Assembly: GCA_017457955.1 (NCBI GenBank)
Contig: JAFTGL010000015.1
Location: forward strand, 54,212-118,211
Origin: Ruminococcus sp.
GTDB lineage: Bacteria > Bacillota > Clostridia > Oscillospirales > Acutalibacteraceae
Direction: 5' to 3'
Length of the DNA: 64,000 nt
Shown here: positions 33,995 to 43,632 of the stretch, piece by piece
How the letters are laid out: each line of letters opens with the position of its first letter
How positions within the stretch are numbered: the stretch's first letter is position 1
The notes under the pieces: model-generated
The model's database searches: none
The model's input: the letters and a program-made list of their open reading frames with translations, nothing else
What the model was told of the DNA's origin: nothing
Translations under genes and position numbers: made by a program

Positions 33995-34022
33995 AAGGCT
34001 TCCGATTTTGGAAGCCTTTTTT
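33995..34022 (+). terminator. Terminator after the first lipoprotein gene
   Basis: AAGGCTTCC and GGAAGCCTT pair around GATTTT and are followed by TTTTTT. Confidence 0.9.
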
Positions 34023-34175
34023 GATGAATTAAACGCAATAAAAATTTGAAAAATTATAAAAAAGGTAGGAATTTGTCATGCTGTTGTCTTCTTCGATATG
34101 TTATCATAGCGTCAGCAAAGACAAACAAGAGATTTGCAAAACAAATAATAATGAAAACCTGAGGAGGAAACCATC

Positions 34176-34676
34176 ATGAAAAAAGTAATCACCATCGTAC
34201 TCATCGCGGCGATCGCCGCTACATCCGCCATCACTTTTACCGCCTGCGGCTCCGCCGGTAAAACAGCTCCCACGACCGCTGCCTCGACACAGGCTGTTGC
34301 CTCGACACAGGCTGTTGCCTCGACACAGGCTGTTGCCTCTGCTGTAGATAACGCACAGGCGCATGATAACGACTCTGCCGCTTCTCAGAACGAAGAAGAT
34401 GTTTACAGCTATGACGACGATGCTGTCGCCGATACCGAGTGGAGATCGGAAGAGGGCAACGCCATGAGCAAGGACGTTGCGACCCAGACATTAATGGCAT
34501 ATTCCAAGGAAGAGTATCCTGCCAGCACCGCGACCAGCAGGGGCTGCATGTCCTTCTATGACGAGGATAAGGGCATGTACGGTTACCGTGTTGTTCTGGA
34601 GATCACAACCGCTGAGGGCGACACCGTGGTACAGGGCTTCTTGATCTACGATGACGGCTCTATCGTAGTGGAATAA
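34176..34676 (+). CDS. Lipoprotein, paralogous N-terminus
   Basis: A 166-residue lipoprotein. The first 35 residues are almost identical to those of the preceding gene (MKKVITIVLIAAIAATSA, lipobox TAC). The linker contains three exact ASTQAV repeats. The C-terminal domain (about 75-166) ends in YGYRVVLEITTAEGDTVVQGF and differs from the upstream protein's repeats, though one unit may be distantly related. GGAGGAAACC precedes the ATG, preceded by an extended -10 (TGTTATCAT, 34099-34107). Confidence 0.8.
   Translation: MKKVITIVLIAAIAATSAITFTACGSAGKTAPTTAASTQAVASTQAVASTQAVASAVDNAQAHDNDSAASQNEEDVYSYDDDAVADTEWRSEEGNAMSKDVATQTLMAYSKEEYPASTATSRGCMSFYDEDKGMYGYRVVLEITTAEGDTVVQGFLIYDDGSIVVE
34281..34334 (+). 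repeat. Three exact 18-bp tandem repeats within the lipoprotein gene
   Basis: The unit GCCTCGACACAGGCTGTT occurs three times without a mismatch, in frame, and encodes ASTQAV in the linker behind the lipidated Cys. Identity at the DNA level shows recent expansion and possible length variation. Confidence 0.95.
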
Positions 34677-34695
34677 AAAAGTATAACATAACCAG

Positions 34696-34730
34696 AACGC
34701 CGCTTCGGGAGTACCGAAGCGGCGTTGTTT
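34696..34730 (+). terminator. Terminator after the second lipoprotein gene
   Basis: AACGCCGCTTCGG and CCGAAGCGGCGTT form a 13-bp stem around GAGTA, followed by GTTT. Confidence 0.85.
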
Positions 34731-34840
34731 CATATGAGACAAATGCTGTTTATGATGATTCAGTTATGCAAACGATTGACACGCCGTTGATGACGGCATT
34801 GCTGAATCATACTTTTTAAAAGGCGGGAAAAGAATGCGCG

Positions 34841-34854
34841 GGACACGCGTGTCC
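34841..34854. repeat. GGACACGCGTGTCC palindrome
   Basis: A perfect 14-base palindrome directly after the glgA stop codon. Near-identical sites (GGACACnnGTGTCC) are at 1132-1145 and 44925-44938. Confidence 0.7.
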
Positions 34855-36282
34855 TTACAGCCAGTGCATGGTGTCTTCGTAGACGTTGATATAATCCTGA
34901 GCGGAACGCTCCCAGCTGTTGTCGCTCATCATCGCGCGCCACATCAGCTGATGCCAGCCTTCGTTGTCGTAGATACCCGCCAGCGCACGCTTGACAGCGT
35001 TGCACATATCGGCGATATCATAGTTGCGGAAGGTGAAGCCGTTGCCGTAGTTGTCGGCGCTGTCGAATACGCTGTCCTTCAGACCGCCTACCTCGCGGAC
35101 GACAGGGATGGTGCCGTAGCGCAGAGCGATCATCTGGGACAGACCGCAGGGCTCCTGCTTAGAGGGCATCAGGAAGATATCGGCGCCGGAGTAGATCTTG
35201 CGGGCAAGCTCGGGAACGAATCCGTGGCAGGTAACGACGCGGCCCGGATAGAACCACTGCATGTCGCGGAAGAAGTTCTCGTACTCTTCGTCGCCGGAGC
35301 CGAGGATGACGAACTGCATATTGTTGTTGTTCAAAAGATCCGGCAGACCGCCGCGGACGAGGTCAAGACCCTTGTGGGCGACCATACGGGTGACCATCGC
35401 GACGATCGGGATAGACCAGTTCTGCTCGAGACCCAGACGCTCCTGCAGGCGGCGCTTACACTCGCCCTTGCCGGACATATCCTCTTTGGTGTAGTTGCAG
35501 TAGAGCTGATAGTCGGTAGCGGGATCGTAGCTTGCCTGATCGATACCGTTGAGGATACCACAGAGCTTGTAGTGGTTGGCGTTCAGCGCATGATGCAGAC
35601 CGTGGCTGTACCAGGGGTCTTTGATCTCCAGCGCGTAGGTGGGGGATACGGTGTTGACACGGGTGGAGCAGAAGATCGCGCCCTTCATCATGTTCAGCTT
35701 GCCGTCCATCTCGAGGATCTTGGTCTCTGTGGGCGGGATGCCGACGCACTCGGTGTTGACTTCCCAGCCGTACTTGCCCTGATACTGGATGTTGTGGATG
35801 GTGAACAGCGACTTGATGTTGTAGTACCACGGGTTCTTAGAGTAGAACAGGTAGTAGTATACGGGAACGAGGGCTGTCTGCCAGTCGTTGGTGTGGATGA
35901 GGTCGGGATGGAAGTCGATATAGGGGAGCATTTCGAGGATCGCTCTGGAGAAGAACGCAAAGCGCTCGGCGTCATCATAGAAGCCGTAGAGCTTATCTCT
36001 CTTGAAGTAATACTCGTTATCGATGAAATAGTAGGTGCAGTCGTTCCAGCGTGCCCAGAACAGACCGCAGTACTGGTGTCTCCATGCAACCGGTACGGTG
36101 AAGTTGGTGATGAAGTTCATCTGGCACTTCAGCTCGTAGGGGATCGTACCGTACAGCGGCATGACAATGCGGCAGTCATGACCCTTGCGGCATATGGTGT
36201 GGGGCAGAGAGCCTGCCACGTCGGCGAGACCGCCGCTTCCCGCAAACGGGTTGGCTTCACTCGCGCAGTAAAGGATTTTCAT
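34855..36282 (-). CDS. glgA: Glycogen synthase
   Basis: Extends α-1,4-glucan from ADP-glucose. A 475-residue GT5 enzyme with the N-terminal substrate motif (ASEANPFAGSGGLADVAGSLP; the usual KxGGL lysine is replaced by Ser-Gly here) and the C-terminal GT-B domain with PSKQEPCGLSQMIALRYGTIPVVR. The catalytic Glu lies in KQEPCGL. It is the last gene of glgB-C-D-A. The N-terminal variation should be noted. Confidence 0.92.
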   Translation of the reverse strand: MKILYCASEANPFAGSGGLADVAGSLPHTICRKGHDCRIVMPLYGTIPYELKCQMNFITNFTVPVAWRHQYCGLFWARWNDCTYYFIDNEYYFKRDKLYGFYDDAERFAFFSRAILEMLPYIDFHPDLIHTNDWQTALVPVYYYLFYSKNPWYYNIKSLFTIHNIQYQGKYGWEVNTECVGIPPTETKILEMDGKLNMMKGAIFCSTRVNTVSPTYALEIKDPWYSHGLHHALNANHYKLCGILNGIDQASYDPATDYQLYCNYTKEDMSGKGECKRRLQERLGLEQNWSIPIVAMVTRMVAHKGLDLVRGGLPDLLNNNNMQFVILGSGDEEYENFFRDMQWFYPGRVVTCHGFVPELARKIYSGADIFLMPSKQEPCGLSQMIALRYGTIPVVREVGGLKDSVFDSADNYGNGFTFRNYDIADMCNAVKRALAGIYDNEGWHQLMWRAMMSDNSWERSAQDYINVYEDTMHWL

Positions 36283-36302
36283 AATCTATATACCTCCTAT
36301 TA

Positions 36303-37415
36303 TTAAACAATGGAACGCTTCGCGATGTACATCGGATAGTTCTTGGTGCCCTGTAATTTGGAACCGCGGCTGACGTTGACGTCCTTGTCAACAACTAAGT
36401 TGGTCAGCTCAGCCTTATCGCCGATGATGCAGTCCTGCATGATGATACAGTTTTTGATCACCGCGTCGTGACCGATGTAAACGCCCTTCGAGATGATGGA
36501 ATTCTCGACAACACCGTTGATGACACAGCCCTGCGCGATCAGCGAATCCTTCACGTTACAGTTCAGACCGTAGCGGGAGGGGGCGTCGTCGCGTACCTTG
36601 GTGTAGATGGGTCTCTTATAATTAAAGAGCTTATAGCGGGTGTCGCGATCCATGATGCGCATGTTCGCGTCGTAATACTCCTTGACGGAACCGATGATCT
36701 CGCAGTAGCCTTCGAGCTCATATGCATAAACTCTGTGGCGGTCAAGGGACTTTTGCAGAACATCGCGGACAAAGCTGTATTTGGACTCAGACATTGCCTG
36801 ACGGACCAGCGCCATGAGAACGGTCTTCTTCATCAGCATGACGCCGATGTCGAGGTTGCAGACGCTGTCATCGACGGGGGACGCCATGATCTTGGTGACC
36901 TTGCCGTTTTCATCCACATCGAGGATGCAGCGGAAGTCGTCGGTGATTTCTTTGACGCCGCGCTTGGTATAGACAAAGGTGATATCGGCATAGTTCTTCT
37001 CGGCAAAACGGAGCAGCTTGCTGTAATCCATGTTGTGGACGCAGTCGGACGGGGAGATCAGGATATAATCCTCGTCGCCGTGCTCGATATAACCGTGCAG
37101 GTTGAAGATAGTCTCAACCATGGATGCAAAGCTGTGCTCGCCGTAGGGGGGCAGGATGCTCAGACCGCTTCTGCGGCGGGCAAGATCCCACGCGGAGCCG
37201 GAGCCGACATGATCCATCAGGGACATGAAGTTGCTTTTTGCTACGATACCGACGTTGTTGATACCGGAGTTGGACATGTTGGAAAGCGGGAAGTCGATCA
37301 GTCGGTACTTGCCGCCGAAAGGAACGGAGCCGGTGGTACGGTAAGCGGTCAGCTCAGGCAGGTTCTTTTCGTTGGTGTTCGCGAAGATCAGACCTAAAAT
37401 TCTGTTAGTAGCCAT
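36303..37415 (-). CDS. glgD: Glucose-1-phosphate adenylyltransferase subunit GlgD
   Basis: The 370-residue GlgD-type partner of GlgC. It has the nucleotidyltransferase N-terminus but lacks the full GGxGxRL signature, reading GLIFANTNEKNLPELTAYR, followed by GGKYRLIDFPLSNMSNSGI. The C-terminal part is a left-handed β-helix with hexapeptide repeats. In Firmicutes GlgD is thought to modulate GlgC. It starts 2 bases after the glgC stop. Confidence 0.92.
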   Translation of the reverse strand: MATNRILGLIFANTNEKNLPELTAYRTTGSVPFGGKYRLIDFPLSNMSNSGINNVGIVAKSNFMSLMDHVGSGSAWDLARRRSGLSILPPYGEHSFASMVETIFNLHGYIEHGDEDYILISPSDCVHNMDYSKLLRFAEKNYADITFVYTKRGVKEITDDFRCILDVDENGKVTKIMASPVDDSVCNLDIGVMLMKKTVLMALVRQAMSESKYSFVRDVLQKSLDRHRVYAYELEGYCEIIGSVKEYYDANMRIMDRDTRYKLFNYKRPIYTKVRDDAPSRYGLNCNVKDSLIAQGCVINGVVENSIISKGVYIGHDAVIKNCIIMQDCIIGDKAELTNLVVDKDVNVSRGSKLQGTKNYPMYIAKRSIV

Positions 37416-37417
37416 GC

Positions 37418-38614
37418 TTACACCTCCATATCCTTATCTACCATCGCCTTGCAGGGGACAGTCACGCCCTCGCCGATCTTGAGACCGTCGCCGATAACGG
37501 TGATGCCCCAGTCGTCACGGTTCTCAAGCTCTGTGGGAGCCGCGCCGATCTTTGCGTTTCTGCCGATGGTGGTATTCTCCGCGATGATGGAGAATTCGAT
37601 GTGAGCGCCGTCCTCAACGACAACGCCGGGGAAGAGGATGGACGAGTTGATGACAGCGTCCTTGCCGATGATAACGCCGGGGAAGATGATAGAGAACTCG
37701 AGCTTGCCGTCGATGTTGCAGCCGTCGGAAACCATGGAGTTCTGGATCTCGCCGGTCGGTCCGACATGATGCGGGGGCATCATCGGATTGCGGGAGTAGA
37801 TATTCTTGAGATCGAGCTGTACCTTGGGGTCGAGCAGATCCATGTTCGCTTCCCACAGGCTGTCGATGGTGCCGACGTCCTTCCAGTAGCCCTCGAAGGG
37901 ATAGGCGACCATCTTCTCGCCGGAGTTGAGCATCAAAGGCAGAACGTCTTTGCCGAAGTCGTTGTGCGAATCGGGATTCGCGGCGTCCTTGATCAGATAC
38001 TCGCGGACGGTCTTCCAGCTGAATACGTAAATGCCCATCGAAGCGTTGGTGCTCTTCGGATGCTCGGGCTTCTCTTCGAATTCATAGATAGTATTGTCTT
38101 CATTGGTGTTTAAAATACCGAAACGGGACGCTTCTTCCATAGGAACGTCCATTGCCGCGATGGTGCATGCGGCGTTCTTTTCTTTATGATAGTCTATCAT
38201 GGCGGCGTAATCCATCTTATAGATGTGGTCGCCTGATAAAACTACGATATAATCGGGGTCATAGCGGTCGACGAAGCCGATGTTCTGGTAGATGGCGTTC
38301 GCGGTGCCGGAGTACCAGTCGGAGCCTTCTTTGCTTTCATAAGGCTGCAGGCAGGTGACGCCGGAGTGGATGCCGTCCAGATCCCACGGCTGACCGTTGC
38401 CGACATATTCGTTCAGTTCGAGGGGCTGATACTGGGTCAGCACGCCGACTGCCTCGATACCGGAGTTGATACAGTTCGACAGGGGGAAGTCGATGATTCT
38501 GTATTTGCCTCCGAAGGGCACGGCGGGCTTCGCTATCTTCTTTGTCAGGACGCCGAGACGTGAGCCTTGACCGCCTGCAAGCAGCATCGCCACTACTTCT
38601 TTCTTAGGTATCAT
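37418..38614 (-). CDS. glgC: Glucose-1-phosphate adenylyltransferase
   Basis: Makes ADP-glucose from Glc-1-P and ATP, the committed step of glycogen synthesis. A 398-residue protein with [15 protein letters not shown] (nucleotide binding), [14 protein letters not shown], the catalytic-region [10 protein letters not shown], and EEKPEHPKS. The C-terminal β-helix has the usual regulatory repeats. GGAGGACACAC precedes the ATG. It lies second in the operon, after glgB and a stem-loop. Confidence 0.95.
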   Translation of the reverse strand: MIPKKEVVAMLLAGGQGSRLGVLTKKIAKPAVPFGGKYRIIDFPLSNCINSGIEAVGVLTQYQPLELNEYVGNGQPWDLDGIHSGVTCLQPYESKEGSDWYSGTANAIYQNIGFVDRYDPDYIVVLSGDHIYKMDYAAMIDYHKEKNAACTIAAMDVPMEEASRFGILNTNEDNTIYEFEEKPEHPKSTNASMGIYVFSWKTVREYLIKDAANPDSHNDFGKDVLPLMLNSGEKMVAYPFEGYWKDVGTIDSLWEANMDLLDPKVQLDLKNIYSRNPMMPPHHVGPTGEIQNSMVSDGCNIDGKLEFSIIFPGVIIGKDAVINSSILFPGVVVEDGAHIEFSIIAENTTIGRNAKIGAAPTELENRDDWGITVIGDGLKIGEGVTVPCKAMVDKDMEV

Positions 38615-38637
38615 GTGTGTCCTCCATATTCAATGCC

Positions 38638-38664
38638 AAGCCCCGAGGGGGTCGGGGCTTGGTT
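38638..38664 (-). repeat. Stem-loop between glgB and glgC
   Basis: CCAAGCCCCGA and TCGGGGCTTGG form an 11-bp stem around a C/G loop. No T run follows on the minus strand, so it is more likely an mRNA-processing or stability element, or a weak attenuator, than a full terminator. Confidence 0.6.
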
Positions 38665-38697
38665 GCTGTTGATGTTTGCTGAACCGTTTAATCGGGA

Positions 38698-40812
38698 TCA
38701 GTCTTTTTTGTCAGCCTTTTTCGCGGGAGCTTTCTTAGCGGCAGGCTTCTTAGCAGCTGTCTTTTTGGCAGCGGGCTTCTTCTCTGCGGGCTTTTCAGCC
38801 TTCTTCGCTTCGGCTTCCTTAGCCGCTTTCTTTGCTGCGCGGGTAGCGGCGGCTTTCTTCGCGGCTTCCTTGCGCTTCGCGGCGGCGGCTTCCTCGGCGA
38901 GCTCCTTGGGGCTCTTTTCCTTAGCGACGCACTTGAGATACAGAGCGCTCATCGGGGGCAGGTTGAGGTGGATGGACTGCTCGAAGCCGTGCATCTCTTC
39001 CTCTACGGTGCGGATCTCGGTGCCGTTGGTCTTGCCGGTACCGCCGTACTGCTCGTCGTCGGAATTGAATACCTCTGCGTATACGCCGAAGTCCGGAACG
39101 CCGATCGCGTAGTTCTCACGATACATGGGCTGGAAGTTGCAGACGACGATGACGTTGTTGCCTTCCTTGTCGATACGGCGGAACGCGATAACGCTCTGCT
39201 GATAGTCGTCGTGGTGGATCCAGTTGAAGCCTTCCCAGGTGAAGTCAACCTGATGCATGCAGGTGTTCGCCTTGTAGAATTCGTTCAGGGCACGGAAGAA
39301 GTCGTTGAGCTTCTTGTGCTTCTCAAAGCCCAGCAGTCCCCACTGCAGCTCTTCGGTGGAATTCCACTCGTCGAACTGACCGAGCTCTGCGCCCATGAAG
39401 GTGAGCTTCTTGCCGGGGTGAGCCATCATGTAGGACATGAATACGCGTACGCCTGCGAACTTCATGTCATAGTCGCCGGGCATCTTATTGATCAGAGAAC
39501 CCTTGCCGTATACGACCTCATCGTGGGAGATGGGGAGCAGGAAGTTCTCGGAGAAGGCATAGAGGAAGGAGAAGGTGATAGAGTTGTGGTGATACGGTCT
39601 CCACAGCGGATCGAGGGACATGTAAGAGAGCATGTCGTTCATCCAGCCCATGTTCCACTTGTAGTCAAAGCCTAAGCCCCCGTCGGATACGGGGCGGGAT
39701 ACCATCGGCCAGGAGGTGGACTCCTCGGCGATCATCATAACGGTCGGATGATGCAGGTGAACGGCGGTGTTCAGTCTCTGGATGAACTCTACCGCCTCGA
39801 GGTGCTCATGACCGCCGTACTTGTTGGCTACCCACTCGCCGTCGCGGCGGTTGTAGTCGAGGTACAGCATGGAAGCGACCGCGTCGACACGGATGCCGTC
39901 TACGTGGTACTTGTCAAGCCAGAACATCGCACTGGATACGAGGAAGGAGATGACTTCGTAGCGGGCATAGTCAAAGACGTAGGTGCCCCATTCCTTGTGC
40001 TCGCCCTTGCGGGAATCTTCATACTCATAGCAGTGGATGCCGTCGAAGCGGCCGAGACCGTGAGCGTCCTTGGGGAAGTGGGCGGGTACCCAGTCGAGGA
40101 TAACGCCGATGCCCTGCTGGTGGCACTGGTCGATGAAGTGCATGAACATCTCAGGGCTGCCGTAGCGGGAGGTGGGAGCATAGTAGCCGGTTACCTGATA
40201 GCCCCAGGATCCGTCGAAGGGATACTCGGTCATGGGCATGAACTCGATGTGGGTGTAGCCCATTTCCTTGACGTAGGGGATCAGTTCTTCGGCGAGCTTG
40301 TCGTAGTCGAAGGTGTTGCCGTCGGCATACTTGCGCCATGAGCCCGCGTGGACCTCATAGATATTGATGGGGCTTTCAAAGTGGTTGTGCTCCATCTTAT
40401 ACTTGTACCACGCTTCGTCGTTCCACTGATACTTGTTGTAATTGTAGATGATGGAAGCGTTGTCGGGGCGGGTCTGGGTATGGAAAGCGAAGGGATCGGA
40501 CTTGAGGATCTTCTCAAACCAGGGGGTCTCTACGCAGTACTTGTAGATCGCCGTCTCGCCGAGGTTGGGGATCCAGCATTCCCAAACGCCGCCTTCGGAA
40601 ATTTTGTGCATGTGGTTTGCCATCTGATCCCATCCGTTGAAGTCGCCGACAACGGAAACGGTGAGAGCGTTGGGAGCCCATACGCGGAACATCGTGCCCT
40701 GCACGCCGTCCATCCAGTAGTCGTGGGCGCCCAGGAAATCATATGCGCGCACCGCGTCGCCGCCGTGGAACAAATCAAGAGGGAATCTTTCGTCGTTTAA
40801 TACATAATTCAT
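38698..40812 (-). CDS. glgB: 1,4-α-glucan branching enzyme with Ala/Lys-rich tail
   Basis: Introduces α-1,6 branches into glycogen. It has an N-terminal CBM48 (about 35-130), a GH13 catalytic domain with VDGIRVDAVASMLY (nucleophile Asp) and MMIAEESTSWP (acid/base Glu), and a C-terminal β domain to about 628. The last 75 residues are a low-complexity tail of Ala, Lys, Pro and Glu with PAAKK/AAKKPA repeats, resembling histone-H1-like bacterial proteins. Most GlgB proteins end before this. The tail is continuous in frame, with no sign of a frameshift. Confidence 0.95.
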   Translation of the reverse strand: MNYVLNDERFPLDLFHGGDAVRAYDFLGAHDYWMDGVQGTMFRVWAPNALTVSVVGDFNGWDQMANHMHKISEGGVWECWIPNLGETAIYKYCVETPWFEKILKSDPFAFHTQTRPDNASIIYNYNKYQWNDEAWYKYKMEHNHFESPINIYEVHAGSWRKYADGNTFDYDKLAEELIPYVKEMGYTHIEFMPMTEYPFDGSWGYQVTGYYAPTSRYGSPEMFMHFIDQCHQQGIGVILDWVPAHFPKDAHGLGRFDGIHCYEYEDSRKGEHKEWGTYVFDYARYEVISFLVSSAMFWLDKYHVDGIRVDAVASMLYLDYNRRDGEWVANKYGGHEHLEAVEFIQRLNTAVHLHHPTVMMIAEESTSWPMVSRPVSDGGLGFDYKWNMGWMNDMLSYMSLDPLWRPYHHNSITFSFLYAFSENFLLPISHDEVVYGKGSLINKMPGDYDMKFAGVRVFMSYMMAHPGKKLTFMGAELGQFDEWNSTEELQWGLLGFEKHKKLNDFFRALNEFYKANTCMHQVDFTWEGFNWIHHDDYQQSVIAFRRIDKEGNNVIVVCNFQPMYRENYAIGVPDFGVYAEVFNSDDEQYGGTGKTNGTEIRTVEEEMHGFEQSIHLNLPPMSALYLKCVAKEKSPKELAEEAAAAKRKEAAKKAAATRAAKKAAKEAEAKKAEKPAEKKPAAKKTAAKKPAAKKAPAKKADKKD

Positions 40813-40860
40813 AATCTGACTCTCCTTATAAAAAGAATTAGTACATAAATATACAACCTT

Positions 40861-40889
40861 ATAATAGCAGACATTTTTGACAATTTCAA
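40861..40889 (-). promoter_or_regulatory. Promoter of the glgBCDA operon
   Basis: On the minus strand TTGAAA, a 17-base spacer and TATTAT lie about 48 bases before the glgB ATG; AAGGAGAG is the ribosome binding site. Confidence 0.75.
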
Positions 40890-41413
40890 GTAAAAATGGA
40901 AAATCAACTCCAAATATTTAGTGCATTTTTTATAAATTATGACTATTCGGTGGTCATTATAGACAAGGAATTTTTTTATATTTATTATTTATGTACAAAT
41001 ATCGGACGGCTTTTTCGGCGATTCGCTTCTTTTTCTTGTAAACGTTTCGGCGATTTGTCAGATTCCGTTCAGCCGCTTGTTATCAGGATTGTCACTGATT
41101 TTTTTCTTGACAATTCTATAACGATATATTATTATAGTGTAAGGTGTGATAATAGTATCAGTATATCTGTTGTCAGCCATGGACCCGTGTACTCAGCACG
41201 GCGTTCAGTACTCTTTTATTAGACTCTCTTAGAGAGCCGTTATATATAGATATTTTTCCATTATTGCCATTCCTACCGCATTGATTTGCGCCGCAGTTTG
41301 CGGAATTACAGATTCATGTCTTTTGACATTTGGTGATACAAAACTGAATATCTGAGTAACGGCACCGTGAGTTGAGTTTGATCAGGAAGAATCAAATCAA
41401 GGAGGTGTCAATT
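40890..41413. promoter_or_regulatory. Divergent glgB / rny region with rny promoter and long leader
   Basis: About 520 bases without a credible gene. TTGACA (41107-41112), a 17-base spacer and TATTAT (41130-41135) form a strong plus-strand promoter, leaving a leader of about 270 bases before rny. The leader holds several small dyads (for example CTCTCTTAGAGAG near 41224). A second TTGACA at about 41326 lacks a good -10. I recognise no known riboswitch. The left part is very AT-rich. Confidence 0.55.
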
Positions 41414-42967
41414 ATGAGTCTTGCTTTGAGCATTATTCTCATCGTGGTCGCTCTGATCATCGGCGCGGGCGTGGGTGTTGCAGTCGGCAGCGCGTACCGC
41501 AAGAAGGTCGCCGAGGCGGAGATCGGCAGCGCCGAGCAGGAAGCGAAGCGCATCGTCACCGACGCGATGAAGACAGCCGAAGCAAAGAAGAAAGAAGCTA
41601 TCCTTGAGGGTAAGGACGAGATCCACCGCCTCAGAAATGAGAATGAAAAGGAGCTCTCCGACCGCCGCAAGGAGGTACAGCGCCAGGAGCGCCGTATCCA
41701 GCAAAAGGAAGAGACTCTTGACCGCAAGATCGACAACGTCGAGAAGAAGGAAGAAAGAGCCAACAAGAAGATCAAAGAAGCCGAGGGTCGACTCGCCGAG
41801 GCGGAAACCATCAAGAAGAGTCAGTTTGAAATGCTCGAAAGGATTTCGGGCTACACCGTAGATCAGGCGAAAGCCTATCTGCTCGACCAGCTGGAAAGTG
41901 AGCTGGGCAGAGAGAAATCTCTGAAGATCATGGAGTATGAGCAGCAGCTCAAGGATGAGTCCGACAAGCGTGCCCGCAACATCATTTCGTTAGCGATCCA
42001 GCGCTGCGCCGCCGATCAGGTCGCGGAAGCTACCGTATCGGTCGTACCGCTGCCGAACGACGAGATGAAGGGTCGTATCATCGGACGCGAGGGAAGAAAT
42101 ATCCGTGCGATCGAGACGATGACAGGCTGTGACCTGATCATCGACGATACGCCCGAGGCAATCACCCTCTCCTGCTTTGAGCCCGTTCGCCGCGAGATCG
42201 CGCGCGTTGCGCTCGAGAAGCTCATTTCCGACGGCCGTATCCATCCCGCAAGGGTTGAGGAGATGGTCGAGAAGGCTCGCAGAGAGGTCGAAGCGAGCAT
42301 CAAGCAGGCGGGTGAACGCGCCGTTTTAGACGCGGGCGTCCACGGTCTGCATCCCGAATTAGTCAAAATCTTAGGTCGTCTGAAATACCGTACCAGCTAC
42401 GGTCAGAACGTCCTCAATCACTCCCTCGAGGTCTGCTATATCTCCGGCATGATCGCCTCCGAGCTCGGTCTTGACCCGACCGTCGCAAAACGCGCGGGTC
42501 TGCTGCACGACATCGGCAAGGCGCTCGACCACGAGATCGAGGGCAGCCACGTGGAGATCGGCGTAGATATCGCCCGCAAGTACAAGGAGAGCGACGCGGT
42601 CGTTCACGCGATCCATGCTCACCACGGCGACGTTGAAGCCAAGACCGTCGTTGCCTGTATCGTTCAGGCGGCTGACGCGATCTCGGCAGCGCGTCCCGGC
42701 GCGCGCCGCGAGAACCTCGAAAATTATATCAAGCGCTTGCAGAAGCTCGAAGAGGTCGCGTCCTCCTTCAAGGGCGTCGAGACTTCTTACGCGATCCAGG
42801 CGGGTCGTGAGATCCGTATCATGGTCAAGCCCGAGCAGGTCAAGGACGACGCGATGGCGTCTCTTGCGCGCGATATCTGCAAGAAGATCGAAGAGGAACT
42901 CGAGTATCCGGGTCAGATCAAAGTCAACATCATCCGCGAATCCCGCGCTGTCGGCTTTGCAAAATAA
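41414..42967 (+). CDS. rny: Ribonuclease Y
   Basis: Membrane-anchored endoribonuclease that starts mRNA decay. The 517-residue product has an N-terminal membrane helix ([19 protein letters not shown]), a long coiled coil (about 30-190), a KH domain ([15 protein letters not shown]) and an HD domain ([12 protein letters not shown], then the HHGD region). The start at 41414 is supported by AAGGAGGTG; a longer frame adds 14 residues without a better site. A long leader precedes it. Confidence 0.96.
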   Translation: MSLALSIILIVVALIIGAGVGVAVGSAYRKKVAEAEIGSAEQEAKRIVTDAMKTAEAKKKEAILEGKDEIHRLRNENEKELSDRRKEVQRQERRIQQKEETLDRKIDNVEKKEERANKKIKEAEGRLAEAETIKKSQFEMLERISGYTVDQAKAYLLDQLESELGREKSLKIMEYEQQLKDESDKRARNIISLAIQRCAADQVAEATVSVVPLPNDEMKGRIIGREGRNIRAIETMTGCDLIIDDTPEAITLSCFEPVRREIARVALEKLISDGRIHPARVEEMVEKARREVEASIKQAGERAVLDAGVHGLHPELVKILGRLKYRTSYGQNVLNHSLEVCYISGMIASELGLDPTVAKRAGLLHDIGKALDHEIEGSHVEIGVDIARKYKESDAVVHAIHAHHGDVEAKTVVACIVQAADAISAARPGARRENLENYIKRLQKLEEVASSFKGVETSYAIQAGREIRIMVKPEQVKDDAMASLARDICKKIEEELEYPGQIKVNIIRESRAVGFAK

Positions 42968-42987
42968 AAGAACAATACGACTTTTTA

Positions 42988-43017
42988 CCGACGTGGCAGA
43001 TGTCATGTCGGTTTTTT
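42988..43017 (+). terminator. Terminator after rny
   Basis: CCGACGTG and CATGTCGG pair with a G-T tolerance around GCAGATGT and are followed by TTTTTT. Confidence 0.88.
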
Positions 43018-43077
43018 CATAACAACTGTAATTTTTCTTTATAAAATGGTACTTATAGGGTGAAAGGAGGCAAATGC

Positions 43078-43632
43078 ATGGAAGATCAACAGATCATCGC
43101 TCTGTTTTTTGAACGTTCACAGCGGGCGGTTGCAGAGCTCTCGGAGAAGTACGGTAAGCTGTGTCGATCTTTGTCACTTCGCATCGTCGGCGATGAACAG
43201 GACGCAGAGGAGTGCGTTAACGACGCGTACCTTGCGGTGTGGGATACTATCCCGCCGCAGAACCCGAGCTCGCTGTCCGCATATGTTTGCAAAATCACCC
43301 GCAACCTGTCCCTGAAACGGTATCGGCACAACAGCGCACAAAAGCGAAACGATCTATATGAGCGGTCGCTGGACGAGCTGTCCGAGTGTATAGCCGACGG
43401 CAGGGATGTGGAATACCGGCTCGACGAAAAGGAGCTGACGGCAAGTATTGACCGCTTTCTCGGAATGCTCAACCCCGTTGATAGGGTGATGTTTGTACAG
43501 AGGTATTGGCTTTGCTGTGAAATCACTGATATTGCGAGCAATCTGAAAAAGAGTAAAAACTATGTCAATGTTCATCTTTACCGAACAAGGACAAGGCTGA
43601 AAGAGCACCTAAGTAAGGAGGGGTACCTATGA
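43078..43632 (+). CDS. ECF-type sigma-70 factor
   Basis: A 184-residue alternative sigma factor with region 2 (LCRSLSLRIVGDEQDAEECVNDAYLAVW pattern) and region 4 (LNPVDRVMFVQRYWL and DIASNLKKSKNYVNVHLYRTRTRLKEHL). GAAAGGAGG precedes the ATG at 43078. It overlaps the following membrane protein gene by 4 bases, the usual sigma/anti-sigma arrangement. The signal it responds to is unknown. Confidence 0.88.
   Translation: MEDQQIIALFFERSQRAVAELSEKYGKLCRSLSLRIVGDEQDAEECVNDAYLAVWDTIPPQNPSSLSAYVCKITRNLSLKRYRHNSAQKRNDLYERSLDELSECIADGRDVEYRLDEKELTASIDRFLGMLNPVDRVMFVQRYWLCCEITDIASNLKKSKNYVNVHLYRTRTRLKEHLSKEGYL

Noticed and set aside
34834-36306. Plus-strand ORF of 490 codons
   Set aside because: Antisense to glgA, with no ribosome binding site and no recognisable domain.
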